64,000 bases of DNA from Gottfriedia luciferensis (GCF_001712755.1 NZ_MDKC01000001.1:372001-436000), one strand, 5' to 3'; positions 26,630 to 37,216 are shown, counted from the first letter of the stretch. Made by a program: numbers and translations. The notes: generated by a model from the letters alone, not told the origin.

Positions 26630-27589
26630 TTGATTGAGAATACGATACTAGTTCGTGTTAATGAAATAAAGCAAATAACACAACAGGTTAAAGAGTTTAG
26701 TTTTATTCCAATTGATGAATTTAATCTTCCAACTTTTAGTGGAGGTTCTCATATTAATACATATGTTGCTACAGAAAATGAGATTATTTGCAGACCTTAT
26801 TCTTTAGTTCATCATTCACTTATTGATAACACTTATAAAATCGCCATCCAACTAAGTTCGGAATCAAAGGGCGGTTCAAAATATTGGCATGAACGAATTA
26901 AAATAGGTGATCGATTACGGATTAGCTATCCAAAAAATCATTTTCCATTAAGTTCAAGAGCAAAACATCATGTGTTTTATGCAGCGGGTATTGGGATAAC
27001 GCCATTTTTATCGATGATGAAAGAATTAAAAAGTAAAAATAAGTCTTTTGAACTTCACTATACTTCGGCAACAAAATCAAGTAGTGCGTTTTATGACTTT
27101 TTAAATGAATCTTATAAAGAAGAGACTACATTTTACTTTACGAAAGAGCTTAATTCTAGTCGGATAAAAGTTGAAACGCTTTTAGACCATTCAATCGGTA
27201 CTCATGTATATTTTTGTGGTCCTAATCGGTTCATTTCTCAATTTAATGAATCAGCTTATGCATTTGGCTATCCGAAATCAAGTGTCCATATTGAGGTTTT
27301 TACACCACAATTATTGGCTAGCTCTAGACCTTTTGAGATAGTACTTTCGAATGGTACTACAAAACAAGTTCCCGTTGATAAAACTTTATTAGATGTTTTA
27401 CTTGATGAGGGCTTAAAAGTACCCTATTCCTGTAGAGTTGGTAGATGTGGGACATGCGAAGTTAATGTAATCGATGGTCAAATTGAGCATCATGATTTCT
27501 TATTGGATGAGGATCAAAGAAAAAGTAATAAAACGATTTTAACGTGTGTCTCTAGGGCAAAATCAAATCAAATAATCCTTGAGATATAG
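26630..27589 (+). CDS. PDR/VanB-type oxidoreductase (FMN/NAD reductase with 2Fe-2S domain)
   Basis: The ~319-residue protein has a flavin-binding barrel (RPYSLVH), an NAD(P) domain (AAGIGITPFLSMM; YFCGPNRFI) and a C-terminal plant-type ferredoxin domain with CRVGRCGTC plus a distal cysteine in LTC. It would pass electrons from NAD(P)H to the heme subunit (DmmB-like). I favour the TTG at 26630 behind GGGAGTG. The ATG at 26615 lacks a ribosome binding site. Confidence 0.85.
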   Translation: MIENTILVRVNEIKQITQQVKEFSFIPIDEFNLPTFSGGSHINTYVATENEIICRPYSLVHHSLIDNTYKIAIQLSSESKGGSKYWHERIKIGDRLRISYPKNHFPLSSRAKHHVFYAAGIGITPFLSMMKELKSKNKSFELHYTSATKSSSAFYDFLNESYKEETTFYFTKELNSSRIKVETLLDHSIGTHVYFCGPNRFISQFNESAYAFGYPKSSVHIEVFTPQLLASSRPFEIVLSNGTTKQVPVDKTLLDVLLDEGLKVPYSCRVGRCGTCEVNVIDGQIEHHDFLLDEDQRKSNKTILTCVSRAKSNQIILEI

Positions 27590-27603
27590 CGTTCGATTTT
27601 AGT

Positions 27604-27650
27604 AAAACAGCTAGACTACCTATTTAATTGGGTAGACTAGCTGTTTTATT
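27604..27650 (+). terminator. Intrinsic terminator of the N-demethylase operon
   Basis: AAAACAGCTAGACTACC pairs with GGTAGACTAGCTGTTTT with one mismatch, then T residues. Confidence 0.85.
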
Positions 27651-27881
27651 TTTAGCAAAAAATAATGTCAAAATATATTTACAAATAAGAGCATTTAAAA
27701 AATACGTAATTTTCATAATTTTAGAGGATTTTTGAAAGAGTATGTCGAAATTTTAATTATTCTTTGCATTTATATTCTTAATGAAAAGAAAAATCGACTT
27801 TATTACATAGATAAATTCGATGATCTAATTTATTTTTACATCTTATTAAATTAAGAGTTAAAGAAAGGAGTGGCTTTATAC

Positions 27882-29981
27882 ATGTCAGAAAATACGAAAA
27901 CTTCGAACCATAACTTGGAAGAGAATTTATTTGCTGAATTTCCAAAGCCTACTGTACAAGAGTGGAGAGATGTTGTTGAAAAATCCTTAAAAGGAGCCAC
28001 TATTGAGGAAAAGCTAGTAACAAAAACGTATGAAGAAATAATTTTGAAGCCGATGTATGGGGAAGAAGATATTGCTAACTTTCCTTATTTAAACGCTCAA
28101 CCAGGAGAATTTCCTTATGTTAGAGGTACAAGTGAACAAGGTTATCTAGAAAAACCATGGGAAATTAGTCAGGAATTAGATTGTTCAACGCCTGAGGAGT
28201 TCAACCGTGTTGCTAAACATGATTTAGACAAAGGGCAAACGATGTTAAAGATTCAACTTAACGAATCTTTCGAAACAAATAATAAAAATAATGATTTAAA
28301 TAAAGGGTTAATCTTAACATCTATTAATGATGTTAGAGTAGCCTTTCAAAATATAAATTTAGAAGAAGTTCCTTTATATATTGAAACAGTTAACGGCGGG
28401 CAAGCATTTTTTGGATCATTTATCGCATATTTGCAACAACAAAATTACGATTTTAATAAAATAAATGGATTTATTGGAATGGATCCGATCAGTCATTTAG
28501 TGAAAGAAGGGACACTTCCGTATTCTATTGAAAATGCTTACAAAATGATGGCTGAGATCACCAAATGGTCAGTTAGACATACGCCAAATTTAAGAAATAT
28601 TTTAGTGCAGTCACATCCTTATCACGATGCTGGAGGAAATGCAGTGCAAGAATTAGCATTTGCTATTTCAACTGGATTAGAGTATCTACGTGAAATGGAT
28701 AACCAACAAATTCCGCTTGATGATGCAGCGACGAAAATACTTTTCTCGTTTTCAGTCGGATCGAACTTCTTTATGGAAATCGCAAAATTAAGAGCAGCTA
28801 GAATGATTTGGGCAAGAATGATGAAAGAATTAGGTGGCAATGAAGCTTCCCAAAAAATGACTATTCATTCTCGTACATCGACGTGGACGAAAACGATTTA
28901 TGATCCTTATGTCAATATACTTAGAGGAACTGTTGAAGCTTTTGCAGGAGTAATTGGAGGAACTGACTCACTTCATGTTTCACCATTCGATGAATCGATT
29001 AAATCATCTGATGAGTTTTCTAGACGTATTGCAAGAAATACACATTTAATTCTTGAAAAAGAATCAAATTTATCAAAAGTCGCTGATCCAGCTGGTGGTT
29101 CTTGGTATATTGAATCACTTACTTACTCTTTGGCTGAAAAAGCATGGGAACTATTCCAAAAAATTGAAGAAAAAGGTGGAATGGTAAAGGCAATACAAGA
29201 AGGCTTCCCACAAGCTTTAGTTAGACAGATTGCAGAAGAAAAGTCGGGCAACATAAAAAATAGAAAAGATAAATTTATTGGGACTAATATCTATCCAAAT
29301 CTGAATGAAACAGGGTTAGAGAAAAAAGAATTGGATCGTAGAGAAGTTGAGGGGAATAAAGAAAACTTCGAGAGCAGTTCAGATCATTTTATCTTACAAA
29401 GTGGTTGTTCAGTTGAAGATATCATTGATGCAGCAAGTAATGGCGCAACAATAACGAGTATTTTAAATGCAATGAATTTAATAGAATCAGAACTTCCTAG
29501 CGTTAATCAATTAAACATACATCGTGGTGCACAACCTTATGAATCATTGCGCCAAAATTCTCAAAGCTATAAAAATAGTACAGGTGAATTTCCAACTGTA
29601 TTTGTAGCTAATTTTGGACAAGTTGCAGCATATAAACCTCGAACGGACTTTGTAACTGATTTTTTTGAAGTTGGAGGATTTAAGGTGCTTCAAAATAAAG
29701 GCTTTGCATCAATTGATGAAATAATTGTCTCATTTAAAAAATCAGAATCGACAATTGTTGTCATTTGTTCAACTGATGATCAATATTCAGCAGTTGTACC
29801 TTCTATAACAAATCAGATTAAAACAATTAATCCGAATGCAAAAGTACTTTTAGCAGGGAAGCCGTCGATCGATGATATGAAATTATATAAAGAAGTTGGA
29901 ATTGATGATTTCATTCATATTAATGTAAATAATTTCGAGAAGTTGCAAAATCTTCAAAAGGATGGAGGGATTACGAAATGA
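27882..29981 (+). CDS. mutA: Methylmalonyl-CoA mutase small subunit
   Basis: The ~699-residue protein aligns along the mutase barrel ([48 protein letters not shown]). Its C-terminal cobalamin-like domain lacks the DxHxxG B12 ligand motif, as is normal for the non-catalytic partner of MutB. I chose the ATG at 27882 because AAAGGAG ends at 27870; the GTG at 27870 overlaps that site. Its stop overlaps the mutB start by 4 bp, so the two are translationally coupled. Confidence 0.93.
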   Translation: MSENTKTSNHNLEENLFAEFPKPTVQEWRDVVEKSLKGATIEEKLVTKTYEEIILKPMYGEEDIANFPYLNAQPGEFPYVRGTSEQGYLEKPWEISQELDCSTPEEFNRVAKHDLDKGQTMLKIQLNESFETNNKNNDLNKGLILTSINDVRVAFQNINLEEVPLYIETVNGGQAFFGSFIAYLQQQNYDFNKINGFIGMDPISHLVKEGTLPYSIENAYKMMAEITKWSVRHTPNLRNILVQSHPYHDAGGNAVQELAFAISTGLEYLREMDNQQIPLDDAATKILFSFSVGSNFFMEIAKLRAARMIWARMMKELGGNEASQKMTIHSRTSTWTKTIYDPYVNILRGTVEAFAGVIGGTDSLHVSPFDESIKSSDEFSRRIARNTHLILEKESNLSKVADPAGGSWYIESLTYSLAEKAWELFQKIEEKGGMVKAIQEGFPQALVRQIAEEKSGNIKNRKDKFIGTNIYPNLNETGLEKKELDRREVEGNKENFESSSDHFILQSGCSVEDIIDAASNGATITSILNAMNLIESELPSVNQLNIHRGAQPYESLRQNSQSYKNSTGEFPTVFVANFGQVAAYKPRTDFVTDFFEVGGFKVLQNKGFASIDEIIVSFKKSESTIVVICSTDDQYSAVVPSITNQIKTINPNAKVLLAGKPSIDDMKLYKEVGIDDFIHINVNNFEKLQNLQKDGGITK

Positions 29982-32143
29982 ACAAACTAACAGACTTTAC
30001 AAAGATGCCATTTAATACAACATTTTCAGCACCAAATATAGCACCTCCTAAACCGATGCAAGTTAATCATGATGATTGGAAAACTTTAGAACAAATAGAT
30101 GTAAAACCATTATATGATTCGACTGATCTAAATCAGATAGAACATTTAGGTTACGTTTCTGGAATTGCTCCGTTTTTACGTGGACCTTACCCTGCGATGT
30201 ATATAAACAAGCCTTGGACAATTCGTCAATATGCCGGCTTTTCAACTGCAGAAGAAAGTAATGCATTTTATCGAAGAAATTTAGCTGCTGGTCAAAAAGG
30301 TTTATCGATTGCGTTTGATTTAGCCACTCACCGTGGATATGATTCAGATCATCCTCGTGTTGAAGGGGATGTTGGAAAAGCAGGGGTTGCAATTGATTCA
30401 ATCCTTGATATGAAAATTTTATTTGATGGTATTCCTTTAGATAAAATGTCAGTTTCAATGACAATGAATGGTGCAGTACTTCCTGTTTTAGCATTTTATA
30501 TTGTTGCTGCTGAAGAACAAGGGGTAGATCAATCACAGCTTACAGGAACGATTCAAAACGATATTTTGAAAGAATATATGGTGAGAAATACTTATATTTA
30601 TCCGCCAGAAGCATCAATGCGTATTATCGCTGATATTTTTTCTTATACTTCACAACATATGCCAAAATTCAACAGCATCAGTATATCTGGTTACCATATG
30701 CAAGAAGCAGGGGCTACTGCAGATATCGAATTAGGCTATACTTTGGCAAATGGACTGGAATATGTTCGAACTGGTTTAAAAGCGGGAATCGATATTGATT
30801 CGTTTGCCCCTCGTTTATCATTTTTCTGGGGAATCGGAATGAACTATTTCATGGAAATTGCAAAAATGAGAGCAGCTCGTCTACTTTGGGCTAAATTGAT
30901 CAAATCATTTGACCCAAAGAAAGAAAAATCTATGGCGCTAAGAACGCATTCACAAACATCTGGTTGGAGTTTAACTGAACAAGATCCATTTAATAATGTG
31001 ACTCGTACTTGTATTGAAGCGATGGCTGCTGTGTTAGGACATACGCAATCACTTCATACGAATGCTTTAGATGAAGCGATTGCATTACCAACTGATTTCT
31101 CTGCTCGTATTGCCCGAAATACGCAGCTTTATTTACAAGAAGAAACTGGAATTTGTAAAGTAGTTGACCCTTGGGGAGGCTCATATTACGTTGAATCGTT
31201 AACAAGTGAATTAGTTCAAAAAGCTTGGGCACATATTAAAGAGGTTGAATCATTAGGTGGTATGGCAAAAGCGATTGAAACTGGTTTACCAAAGATGAGA
31301 ATCGAAGAAGCAGCAGCAAGACGTCAAGCTCACATCGATTCAGGTAAAGAAACAATTATTGGCGTTAATAAATACCGTCTTGAAAAAGAAGATCCATTAG
31401 ATGTTTTAGAAGTCGACAATACTGCTGTTCGTGAAGCGCAAATTTTGCGATTACAAGAGCTTCGAGCAACTAGAGATGAAGCGAAAGTTCAGTCAACATT
31501 AGCCGCAATTACTGAGGCAGCGGAGTCTGGGGAAGGTAATTTGTTAGCGCTTGCAATTGAGGCTGCTAGAGCACGTGCAACTTTAGGTGAAATCTCAGAT
31601 GCTTATGAAAAAGTAGTGGGTAGACATAAAGCTGTTATTCGTTCAATCATGGGCGTTTACAGTGCGGAATACGGTGAAAAAGATGAAATAGAGATTGTAC
31701 GTAAAATGGCTGATGATTTTGAAGAAAAAGAAGGTCGTCGTCCTCGTATTATGATTGCTAAACTAGGACAAGACGGTCATGATCGTGGAGCGAAAGTAAT
31801 TGCAACAGCATTTGCTGATTTAGGCTTTGATGTAGATATCGGTCCTTTATTCCAAACACCAGCGGAAACGGCACTTCAAGCAGTTGAAAATGATGTTCAT
31901 GTTATCGGAATGAGCTCTTTAGCAGGAGGCCATAAAACGCTACTTCCACAATTAATGGAAGAATTAAAAAAACTAGGTCGACCAGACATTGTTCTTGTTG
32001 CTGGAGGGGTAATACCTGCAGGAGACTATGAGTTTTTATTAAAGAACGGAGCGGCAGCAATCTTCGGACCAGGTACTGTTATCCCAGTTGCGGCACAAAA
32101 GGTTATTGAAGAAATTAATCGCCGACTTGAGGATTCGATTTAA
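29978..32143 (+). CDS. mutB: Methylmalonyl-CoA mutase large (catalytic) subunit
   Basis: The 721-residue protein has the substrate barrel ([51 protein letters not shown]) and the C-terminal B12 domain with DGHDRG supplying the cobalt-ligating histidine, followed by [12 protein letters not shown]. It converts (R)-methylmalonyl-CoA to succinyl-CoA using adenosylcobalamin. It sits between mutA and meaB with no gap. Confidence 0.97.
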   Translation: MNKLTDFTKMPFNTTFSAPNIAPPKPMQVNHDDWKTLEQIDVKPLYDSTDLNQIEHLGYVSGIAPFLRGPYPAMYINKPWTIRQYAGFSTAEESNAFYRRNLAAGQKGLSIAFDLATHRGYDSDHPRVEGDVGKAGVAIDSILDMKILFDGIPLDKMSVSMTMNGAVLPVLAFYIVAAEEQGVDQSQLTGTIQNDILKEYMVRNTYIYPPEASMRIIADIFSYTSQHMPKFNSISISGYHMQEAGATADIELGYTLANGLEYVRTGLKAGIDIDSFAPRLSFFWGIGMNYFMEIAKMRAARLLWAKLIKSFDPKKEKSMALRTHSQTSGWSLTEQDPFNNVTRTCIEAMAAVLGHTQSLHTNALDEAIALPTDFSARIARNTQLYLQEETGICKVVDPWGGSYYVESLTSELVQKAWAHIKEVESLGGMAKAIETGLPKMRIEEAAARRQAHIDSGKETIIGVNKYRLEKEDPLDVLEVDNTAVREAQILRLQELRATRDEAKVQSTLAAITEAAESGEGNLLALAIEAARARATLGEISDAYEKVVGRHKAVIRSIMGVYSAEYGEKDEIEIVRKMADDFEEKEGRRPRIMIAKLGQDGHDRGAKVIATAFADLGFDVDIGPLFQTPAETALQAVENDVHVIGMSSLAGGHKTLLPQLMEELKKLGRPDIVLVAGGVIPAGDYEFLLKNGAAAIFGPGTVIPVAAQKVIEEINRRLEDSI

Positions 32144-33163
32144 ATGGATCACGAAAACAAAAGAAAGAAAAAGCTTTCAGAAGACGACTATGTAAATGGA
32201 GTACTTGAAGGCAATCGAACTATTTTAGCCCAAACAATTACCCTTATAGAAAGTAATTCGTCAGCACATATGAATTCTGCACAAAATGTGTTGACGAGGT
32301 TACTTCCTCATTCAGGTCGTTCGATCCGGATTGGAATAACTGGGGTTCCAGGTGCCGGTAAAAGTAGTTTAATAGAAAGCTTTGGAACATATTTGTGTGA
32401 ACAAGGACATAAAGTAGCCGTTTTAACAATTGACCCAAGTAGCACAATTACAAAAGGTAGTATTTTAGGAGACAAAACAAGAATGGATTCACTTTCAAAG
32501 AATCCGAATGCATTTATTAGGCCATCTGCATCAGGTGGATCTCTTGGTGGGATTGCACGTAAAACACGAGAATCTATGCTAGTGTGCGAAGCAGCAGGCT
32601 ATGACGTGATTTTAATCGAAACTGTCGGTGTTGGACAAAGTGAAGTACAGGTTCGTTCAATGGTAGATTTTTTTCTTTTAGTCATGCTAACTGGGGCTGG
32701 AGACGAGTTACAAGGAATTAAAAAAGGCATCATGGAACTTGCAGATTCAATTGTTATCAATAAAGCCGATGGACAAAACAAATTAAAGGCCAAAGCGGCT
32801 AAGGCTGAATTTAATCGAATACTTCACTTATTACAGCCTTCCACTCCAGGTTGGTCTAGTAAAGCATATACAGCTTCCGCGTTACTAGGTGAAGGTATTG
32901 AAGAAATATGGAATGAAATTAATGCGTTTAAAAATTTAACAACTGAATCTGGCTATTTTTCTTTGCGCCGTCAAAAACAAATGATTGATTGGATGTACAA
33001 CATGGTTTTTGAACAGTTGAAACTAAGTTTTATGAATCATGAAAGTGTAAAACTAAATTTAAAATCGATTGAAAGCTCAATTGTAAATGGAGAATTAACA
33101 GCAACTTCAGCTGCAAACTATTTATTATCCATTTTTGAAAGCAATAGGAAGGAGCCATTGTAA
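32144..33163 (+). CDS. meaB: Methylmalonyl-CoA mutase-associated GTPase
   Basis: The 339-residue G3E-family GTPase has the P-loop GVPGAGKSS near 68, the switch ETVGVGQSE near 161 and NKADG near 205. MeaB loads and protects the cobalamin cofactor of the mutase. The ATG begins directly after the mutB stop, and the stop overlaps the epimerase start by one base. Confidence 0.95.
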   Translation: MDHENKRKKKLSEDDYVNGVLEGNRTILAQTITLIESNSSAHMNSAQNVLTRLLPHSGRSIRIGITGVPGAGKSSLIESFGTYLCEQGHKVAVLTIDPSSTITKGSILGDKTRMDSLSKNPNAFIRPSASGGSLGGIARKTRESMLVCEAAGYDVILIETVGVGQSEVQVRSMVDFFLLVMLTGAGDELQGIKKGIMELADSIVINKADGQNKLKAKAAKAEFNRILHLLQPSTPGWSSKAYTASALLGEGIEEIWNEINAFKNLTTESGYFSLRRQKQMIDWMYNMVFEQLKLSFMNHESVKLNLKSIESSIVNGELTATSAANYLLSIFESNRKEPL

Positions 33164-33600
33164 TGCATGAGACTAGTCCAAAAAAAATTAATCATATTGG
33201 AATTGCAGTAAGAGATTTAGAAACTTCTATTCAATTGTATACGAATGTACTTGGCTTAAAACTTAAAGGAATTGAAACAGTTGAAAGTGAAAAAGTACGA
33301 GTAGCATTTATCGAAATCGGAGAAGTGAAAATTGAACTTTTAGAAGCAACTAGTCCAGAAAGCCCAATCGCAAAGTTTATTGAGAAAAAAGGCGAAGGAA
33401 TTCACCATATCGCATTAGAAACAGAAAACTGTGAGAAACAGCTTGAAATGATGAAAGAACACGGAATTAAACTTATAAATGAAGTTCCAAAAAAGGGGGC
33501 GCATGATAGCCTAGTCGCTTTCCTTCATCCAAATTCAACGAATAAAGTATTGTTTGAGCTATGCCAACCATCATCTAGTGCTACTAAGAAAGGAAGTTGA
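33163..33600 (+). CDS. mce: Methylmalonyl-CoA epimerase
   Basis: The 145-residue vicinal-oxygen-chelate protein has INHIGIAVRDLE at the N-terminus, EGIHHIALETEN and metal-ligand Glu in VLFELCQP. It interconverts (S)- and (R)-methylmalonyl-CoA, linking the carboxylase to the mutase. Its neighbours in the operon confirm the role among the many VOC proteins. Confidence 0.93.
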   Translation: MHETSPKKINHIGIAVRDLETSIQLYTNVLGLKLKGIETVESEKVRVAFIEIGEVKIELLEATSPESPIAKFIEKKGEGIHHIALETENCEKQLEMMKEHGIKLINEVPKKGAHDSLVAFLHPNSTNKVLFELCQPSSSATKKGS

Positions 33601-33608
33601 ATAAAGTT

Positions 33609-35159
33609 ATGACGACAGCTTATGAGAAAATTAATGAATTAATGGACCGAAAGAGAGTAATTGAACTAGGCGGTGGAGACGAGCGAATAGATTCACAGCA
33701 TAATAGAGGGAAATTAACTGCTAGAGAACGTATTAATCTTTTATTAGATGAAGATACTTTTGTCGAATTAAATCCTTTTATTAAACACCGCGCTACTAAT
33801 TTTGGAATGGATAAAATGGATAGTCCAGGTGAAGGTGTAGTCACAGGTTACGGTAAAGTCCATGGACGTTTAATCTATGTTTTTGCACAAGATTTTACAG
33901 TATTTGGTGGAGCATTAGGTGAAATGCATGCTATTAAAATTGCAAAAGCTATGGACTTAGCTGCAAAAGTAGGTGCTCCGATTATAGGATTAAACGATTC
34001 TGGTGGTGCTAGAATACAAGAAGGAGTAGTTTCATTAGACGGTTACGGTCATGTATTTTATCGAAATTCGATCTACTCTGGCGTTATTCCGCAAATATCA
34101 GTCATAATGGGACCATGTGCAGGTGGAGCAGTCTATTCACCAGCTATTACTGATTTTGTTTTTATGGTTGAAAAGACAAGCCAAATGTTTATTACAGGTC
34201 CAAAAGTAATTGAAACAATTACTGGAGAAAAAATTACAACGGAAAATCTTGGTGGGGCAAAAGTTCATTCTTCGATTAGCGGAGTAGCTCATTTTACCGA
34301 AGAATCAGAACCAGAAATATTGGAACAAGTACGCAGATTAATTAGCTTTTTACCTCAAAATAATAATGAAAAACCAGAAGGAGTTCCATTCTTTGAAAAA
34401 GATGATTGGAGAGAAGATCTAATTGACTTAGTTCCAATCGAGTCTACGAAAGTTTACGATGTAAGAAAAGTAATTGAGCAAATTCTTGATAATGGAGACT
34501 TCATGGAAGTACAACCAAACTTTGCGAAGAACATTGTTATTGGATTTGGTCGAATTGATGGTCACAGTGTTGGAATCATAGCAAATCAGCCAAAAGTAAT
34601 GGCAGGTGGACTTGATATTAATTCTTCTGATAAACTATCAAGATTTATCCGTTTCTGTGATTCATTTAATATTCCTTTAATTACATTTGAAGATGTAACA
34701 GGTTTCTTCCCAGGTGTAAACCAGGAGCATGGTGGAATTATTCGTCACGGAGCTAAAATTTTATATGCATATTCAGAAGCTACAGTTCCAAAAATTACAG
34801 TAATCTTAAGAAAAGCATATGGTGGCGCATACGTAGCAATGAACTCTAAAGCAATCGGTGCAGATGTAGTATACGCTTGGCCAAATGCAGAAATCGCCGT
34901 AATGGGACCAGAAGGAGCAGCAAATATTATCTTTGCAAAAGAAATTAATCAAAGTATCGATCCAATTGCAACTCGAGCTGAAAAAATTTCAGAATACAGA
35001 GAAATGTTTGCAAATCCATATGTTGCAGCTTCTCATGGCATGGTCGATGATGTTATTGATCCAAGAGAAACACGTAAAGTCTTAAAACAATCCTTAGAAA
35101 TGTTAAGTACAAAAAGTGAAACACGACCTAAAAAGAAACATGGAAATATCCCGCTTTAA
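33609..35159 (+). CDS. Acyl-CoA carboxylase carboxyltransferase (beta) subunit, propionyl-CoA type
   Basis: The ~516-residue protein has two crotonase-like domains (GLNDSGGARIQEGV; GPCAGGAVYSPA; TFEDVTGFFPGVNQEHGGIIRHGAK; GGAYVAMNSKAIGAD). It transfers CO2 from biotin to propionyl-CoA to give methylmalonyl-CoA, and is homologous to PccB/MmdA. The biotin carboxylase and biotin carrier subunits are not in this window. I chose the ATG at 33609, 12 nt after AAAGGAAG; the TTG at 33597 touches that site. It is the last gene of the operon. Confidence 0.93.
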   Translation: MTTAYEKINELMDRKRVIELGGGDERIDSQHNRGKLTARERINLLLDEDTFVELNPFIKHRATNFGMDKMDSPGEGVVTGYGKVHGRLIYVFAQDFTVFGGALGEMHAIKIAKAMDLAAKVGAPIIGLNDSGGARIQEGVVSLDGYGHVFYRNSIYSGVIPQISVIMGPCAGGAVYSPAITDFVFMVEKTSQMFITGPKVIETITGEKITTENLGGAKVHSSISGVAHFTEESEPEILEQVRRLISFLPQNNNEKPEGVPFFEKDDWREDLIDLVPIESTKVYDVRKVIEQILDNGDFMEVQPNFAKNIVIGFGRIDGHSVGIIANQPKVMAGGLDINSSDKLSRFIRFCDSFNIPLITFEDVTGFFPGVNQEHGGIIRHGAKILYAYSEATVPKITVILRKAYGGAYVAMNSKAIGADVVYAWPNAEIAVMGPEGAANIIFAKEINQSIDPIATRAEKISEYREMFANPYVAASHGMVDDVIDPRETRKVLKQSLEMLSTKSETRPKKKHGNIPL

Positions 35160-35252
35160 AATGTAGTGGATTGTAATGGAAAACAACGTTACTAAATTGA
35201 CTATATTGAGAATATTTTGATCGAGGTAAAAAGACCTTAATTCAACAGAATG

Positions 35253-35284
35253 ACTAGATATACTTTAAGATTAGTATATCTAGT
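35253..35284 (+). terminator. Terminator hairpin of the mut operon, proximal copy lacking the T-run
   Basis: ACTAGATATACT and AGTATATCTAGT form a 12-bp stem. The T-run expected after the stem is missing; the repeat element begins at the next base. An almost identical copy with T-run lies at 35803-35840. Confidence 0.8.
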
Positions 35285-35802
35285 CAGAGTGTTGAAATAT
35301 AAAATGGTGTATATGGAAATCGCACATTAAATTGAACTTATTTATGATGATATGATCATTTTTTGATGATTTATTAATGGAGTTAAATGTTAATATATTG
35401 AGCAATTTCATGATTCCAATAATCACTAGTAATGATTTTTTTCTGAAGTTGAAAATATTATGTACTAATTTTTAGAAAAACAAATTCAATTGATTAGTTT
35501 AATTAAAGTTCGATATTTGTTGACCTACAACACAACAGTTAGGTTACTCTAGATTACTCTAAGTAAAGGCTATTTGATTAGGATTTATTGCAAACTTTTT
35601 TTGGTGAATAAGTTGATTGGAATGGAGGGGTGCTCGACTCCTATGGGATTAGCGGGAAGGCTGAGACCCCGCAGCCTTGCCGAGGAGGCTAAAGAATCCC
35701 GCCCCATGGAAAGCGAGCATCCTGTAATGGAAATCAACATCACTCTACTCCTTTTACGAAAATTTAGTAATTTAATTGACAAGCTTGTTTCTCAACAGCG
35801 TG
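35285..35802 (+). repeat. ~515-bp non-coding repeat element, copy A
   Basis: The element begins CAGAGTGTTGAAATA and ends CTCAACAGCGTG. The ends are imperfect inverted repeats (CA-N3-TGTTGA). It is homologous over its whole length to 54410-54922 in opposite orientation. A GC-rich core (about 35622-35735, with GCGGGAAGGCTGAGACCCCG and GCCGAGGAGGCTAAAG) contrasts with AT-rich flanks; from memory this core is a dispersed repeat in Bacillaceae. It is flanked by 32-bp direct repeats that are the terminator hairpin of the mut operon. No transposase is encoded. Confidence 0.85.
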
Positions 35803-35841
35803 ACTAGATATACTATAAGATTAGTATATCTAGTTTTTTTG
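35803..35841 (+). terminator. Terminator hairpin of the mut operon, distal copy with T-run
   Basis: The same 32-bp hairpin as 35253-35284 with one loop mismatch, followed by TTTTTTT. Together the two copies form a direct repeat around the element. Confidence 0.85.
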
Positions 35842-35928
35842 TGAGAAAATGTTAAAAATTACATTTTAATAAACCAACTAATCTATTGATAAATAAAAAT
35901 ATTTATGTTATAATATTATATTTTATTA

Positions 35929-35988
35929 TTGACTGAGTGAACTATAGACGGTACGATAGTACTTAGAAATGATTACACAATATAGTTC
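35929..35988 (+). promoter_or_regulatory. Candidate promoter and inverted repeat before the metallo-hydrolase
   Basis: TTGACT (35929-35934) and TACGAT (35952-35957) are 17 bp apart. GAACTATA (35939-35946) and TATAGTTC (35981-35988) form an inverted repeat spanning the start region, a possible operator or leader stem. Confidence 0.45.
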
Positions 35989-36000
35989 GGGAGTGATTTT

Positions 36001-36756
36001 ATGCTTGGTAAAAGTAAGATCCAAATGTTAAGCATTACGATGAATTCAAATGGTATGACAAATACAATTCATCCAACACTAATTTGGGATGAAGAAGATG
36101 TCGTATTAATTGATACAGGTTATCCAGGACAATTAAAAGAATTTCAAAATTGCTTTGAAACTATTGGTGTACCTTTTGAAAAACTGAATAAAATACTGAT
36201 TACTCATCAGGATATTGATCATATTGGAAGTCTTTCTGTGATTGTAGAAGAGTCTACTAACGAAATTGAAGTCTATGCAAGTGAAATAGAAAAACCGTAT
36301 ATTCAAGGTGAAAAGTTACTTATTAAAATAACACCCGAAAAAATTGCAAAAGCTGTAGCGTCCTTACCAGCGGATACAACAGATGACTTTCGAAAAGCAT
36401 TTAAAAACAGATTAGAAAACCCACCAAAAGGTAAAGTTAACCATATTGTTACCCCTGGAAATGATTTGGAAATTTGTGGTGGTATTACTGTAATTGATAC
36501 TGCTGGACATACACCAGGGCATATAAGCTTTTATCATAAGGAGTCGAAAACATTAGTTGCAGGTGATGCACTAATAATTGAAAATGATCAATTAAACCCT
36601 TCAAACCCACAATACACATATGATATTGAACAATCGATAAAATCACTTGAGGCTTTATTGTCATTTGATATTGAAAAAGTGATCTGTTATCATGGTGGAC
36701 TTTTTGAGAGGAATATAAAAGAAAGATTAAGTGAAATCATTCGATTAAAATTTTAA
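36001..36756 (+). CDS. MBL-fold metallo-hydrolase (YflN-like)
   Basis: The 251-residue protein has the metallo-beta-lactamase motif as T-H69-Q-D71-I-D73-H74 (HxDxDH rather than HxHxDH), then GHTPGH near 166, AGDA near 187 and CYHGG near the C-terminus. The Asp variant is common in the YflN-like branch. Substrate unknown. It starts 3 residues into a compact operon with a tyrosine-phosphatase-like gene 24 bp downstream. Confidence 0.85.
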   Translation: MLGKSKIQMLSITMNSNGMTNTIHPTLIWDEEDVVLIDTGYPGQLKEFQNCFETIGVPFEKLNKILITHQDIDHIGSLSVIVEESTNEIEVYASEIEKPYIQGEKLLIKITPEKIAKAVASLPADTTDDFRKAFKNRLENPPKGKVNHIVTPGNDLEICGGITVIDTAGHTPGHISFYHKESKTLVAGDALIIENDQLNPSNPQYTYDIEQSIKSLEALLSFDIEKVICYHGGLFERNIKERLSEIIRLKF

Positions 36757-36780
36757 AAAATCGTTTTTGGAGGCAAAGAA

Positions 36781-37209
36781 ATGAGTAACAAGAATTATCA
36801 TGAATTAATAAAAAATCGTGTTTTTTTCGGTGGGGCAGATGACGTAAAAGACATGATGGAAAATGAAAATGCAAATATTGTTTTTGATCTAAGAGTAAAA
36901 AAATATGAGGTTGACCCTCAAATTAACCGTGTACATAGTCCGATTGTTGATGACAAAGAAGAACAAGCAGAAACACTTAAAAGAGCGATTGATCATGTAG
37001 TAGAAGCTTATCAAAATGATCAAAAAGTGTATTTCCATTGTGGTGGTGGCAATACACGTGCAGGTACAGTGGCAATGGGAGCATTAATTGCACTAAACAA
37101 AGCTAAAACAATTGAAGAAGCTGAAGAAATGGCTAGATCAATCCGTCCAACAATTAAATCGAATCCTAATATGAAGGAATCCTTAAAAAAGATTTTTCCT
37201 AATGCTTAA
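36781..37209 (+). CDS. Protein-tyrosine phosphatase-like protein
   Basis: The 142-residue protein contains the cysteine-phosphatase signature H86-C87-x5-R93 (HCGGGNTRAG) with D38 as a possible general acid. It belongs to the dual-specificity-like PTP group. The true substrate (phosphoprotein or small molecule) is unknown. The ATG follows TTGGAGGC. It is likely co-transcribed with the metallo-hydrolase. Confidence 0.8.
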   Translation: MSNKNYHELIKNRVFFGGADDVKDMMENENANIVFDLRVKKYEVDPQINRVHSPIVDDKEEQAETLKRAIDHVVEAYQNDQKVYFHCGGGNTRAGTVAMGALIALNKAKTIEEAEEMARSIRPTIKSNPNMKESLKKIFPNA

Positions 37210-37216
37210 ATAAATA

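Larger units (their letters stand above)
35160..36000. other. Intergenic region, 841 bp, occupied by a repeated element
   Basis: From left to right: 93 bp of leader, terminator hairpin copy 1, the 518-bp repeat element (copy A), terminator hairpin copy 2 with T-run, then the promoter of the metallo-hydrolase gene. No protein-coding gene is supported; the 77-codon ORF at 35574 lies inside the element and is probably spurious. Confidence 0.8.

Noticed and set aside
29560-29981. Loss of the DxHxxG cobalamin motif in MutA as a defect
   Set aside because: The small subunit of heterodimeric methylmalonyl-CoA mutase normally lacks this motif; MutB has it.
35285-35802. Element as a group IIC intron, which also inserts after terminators
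   Set aside because: It is only ~518 bp, encodes no reverse transcriptase, I see no domain V-like hairpin, and it is flanked by duplications that introns do not make.
35574-35807. 77-codon ORF inside the repeat element
   Set aside because: It spans the GC-rich palindromic core, has no ribosome binding site, and the matching frame is not kept in the other copies.
36190-36230. Missing histidine in the metallo-hydrolase motif (HQDIDH) as a loss of function
   Set aside because: This HxDxDH form is typical of the YflN-like branch, and the other metal ligands are present.
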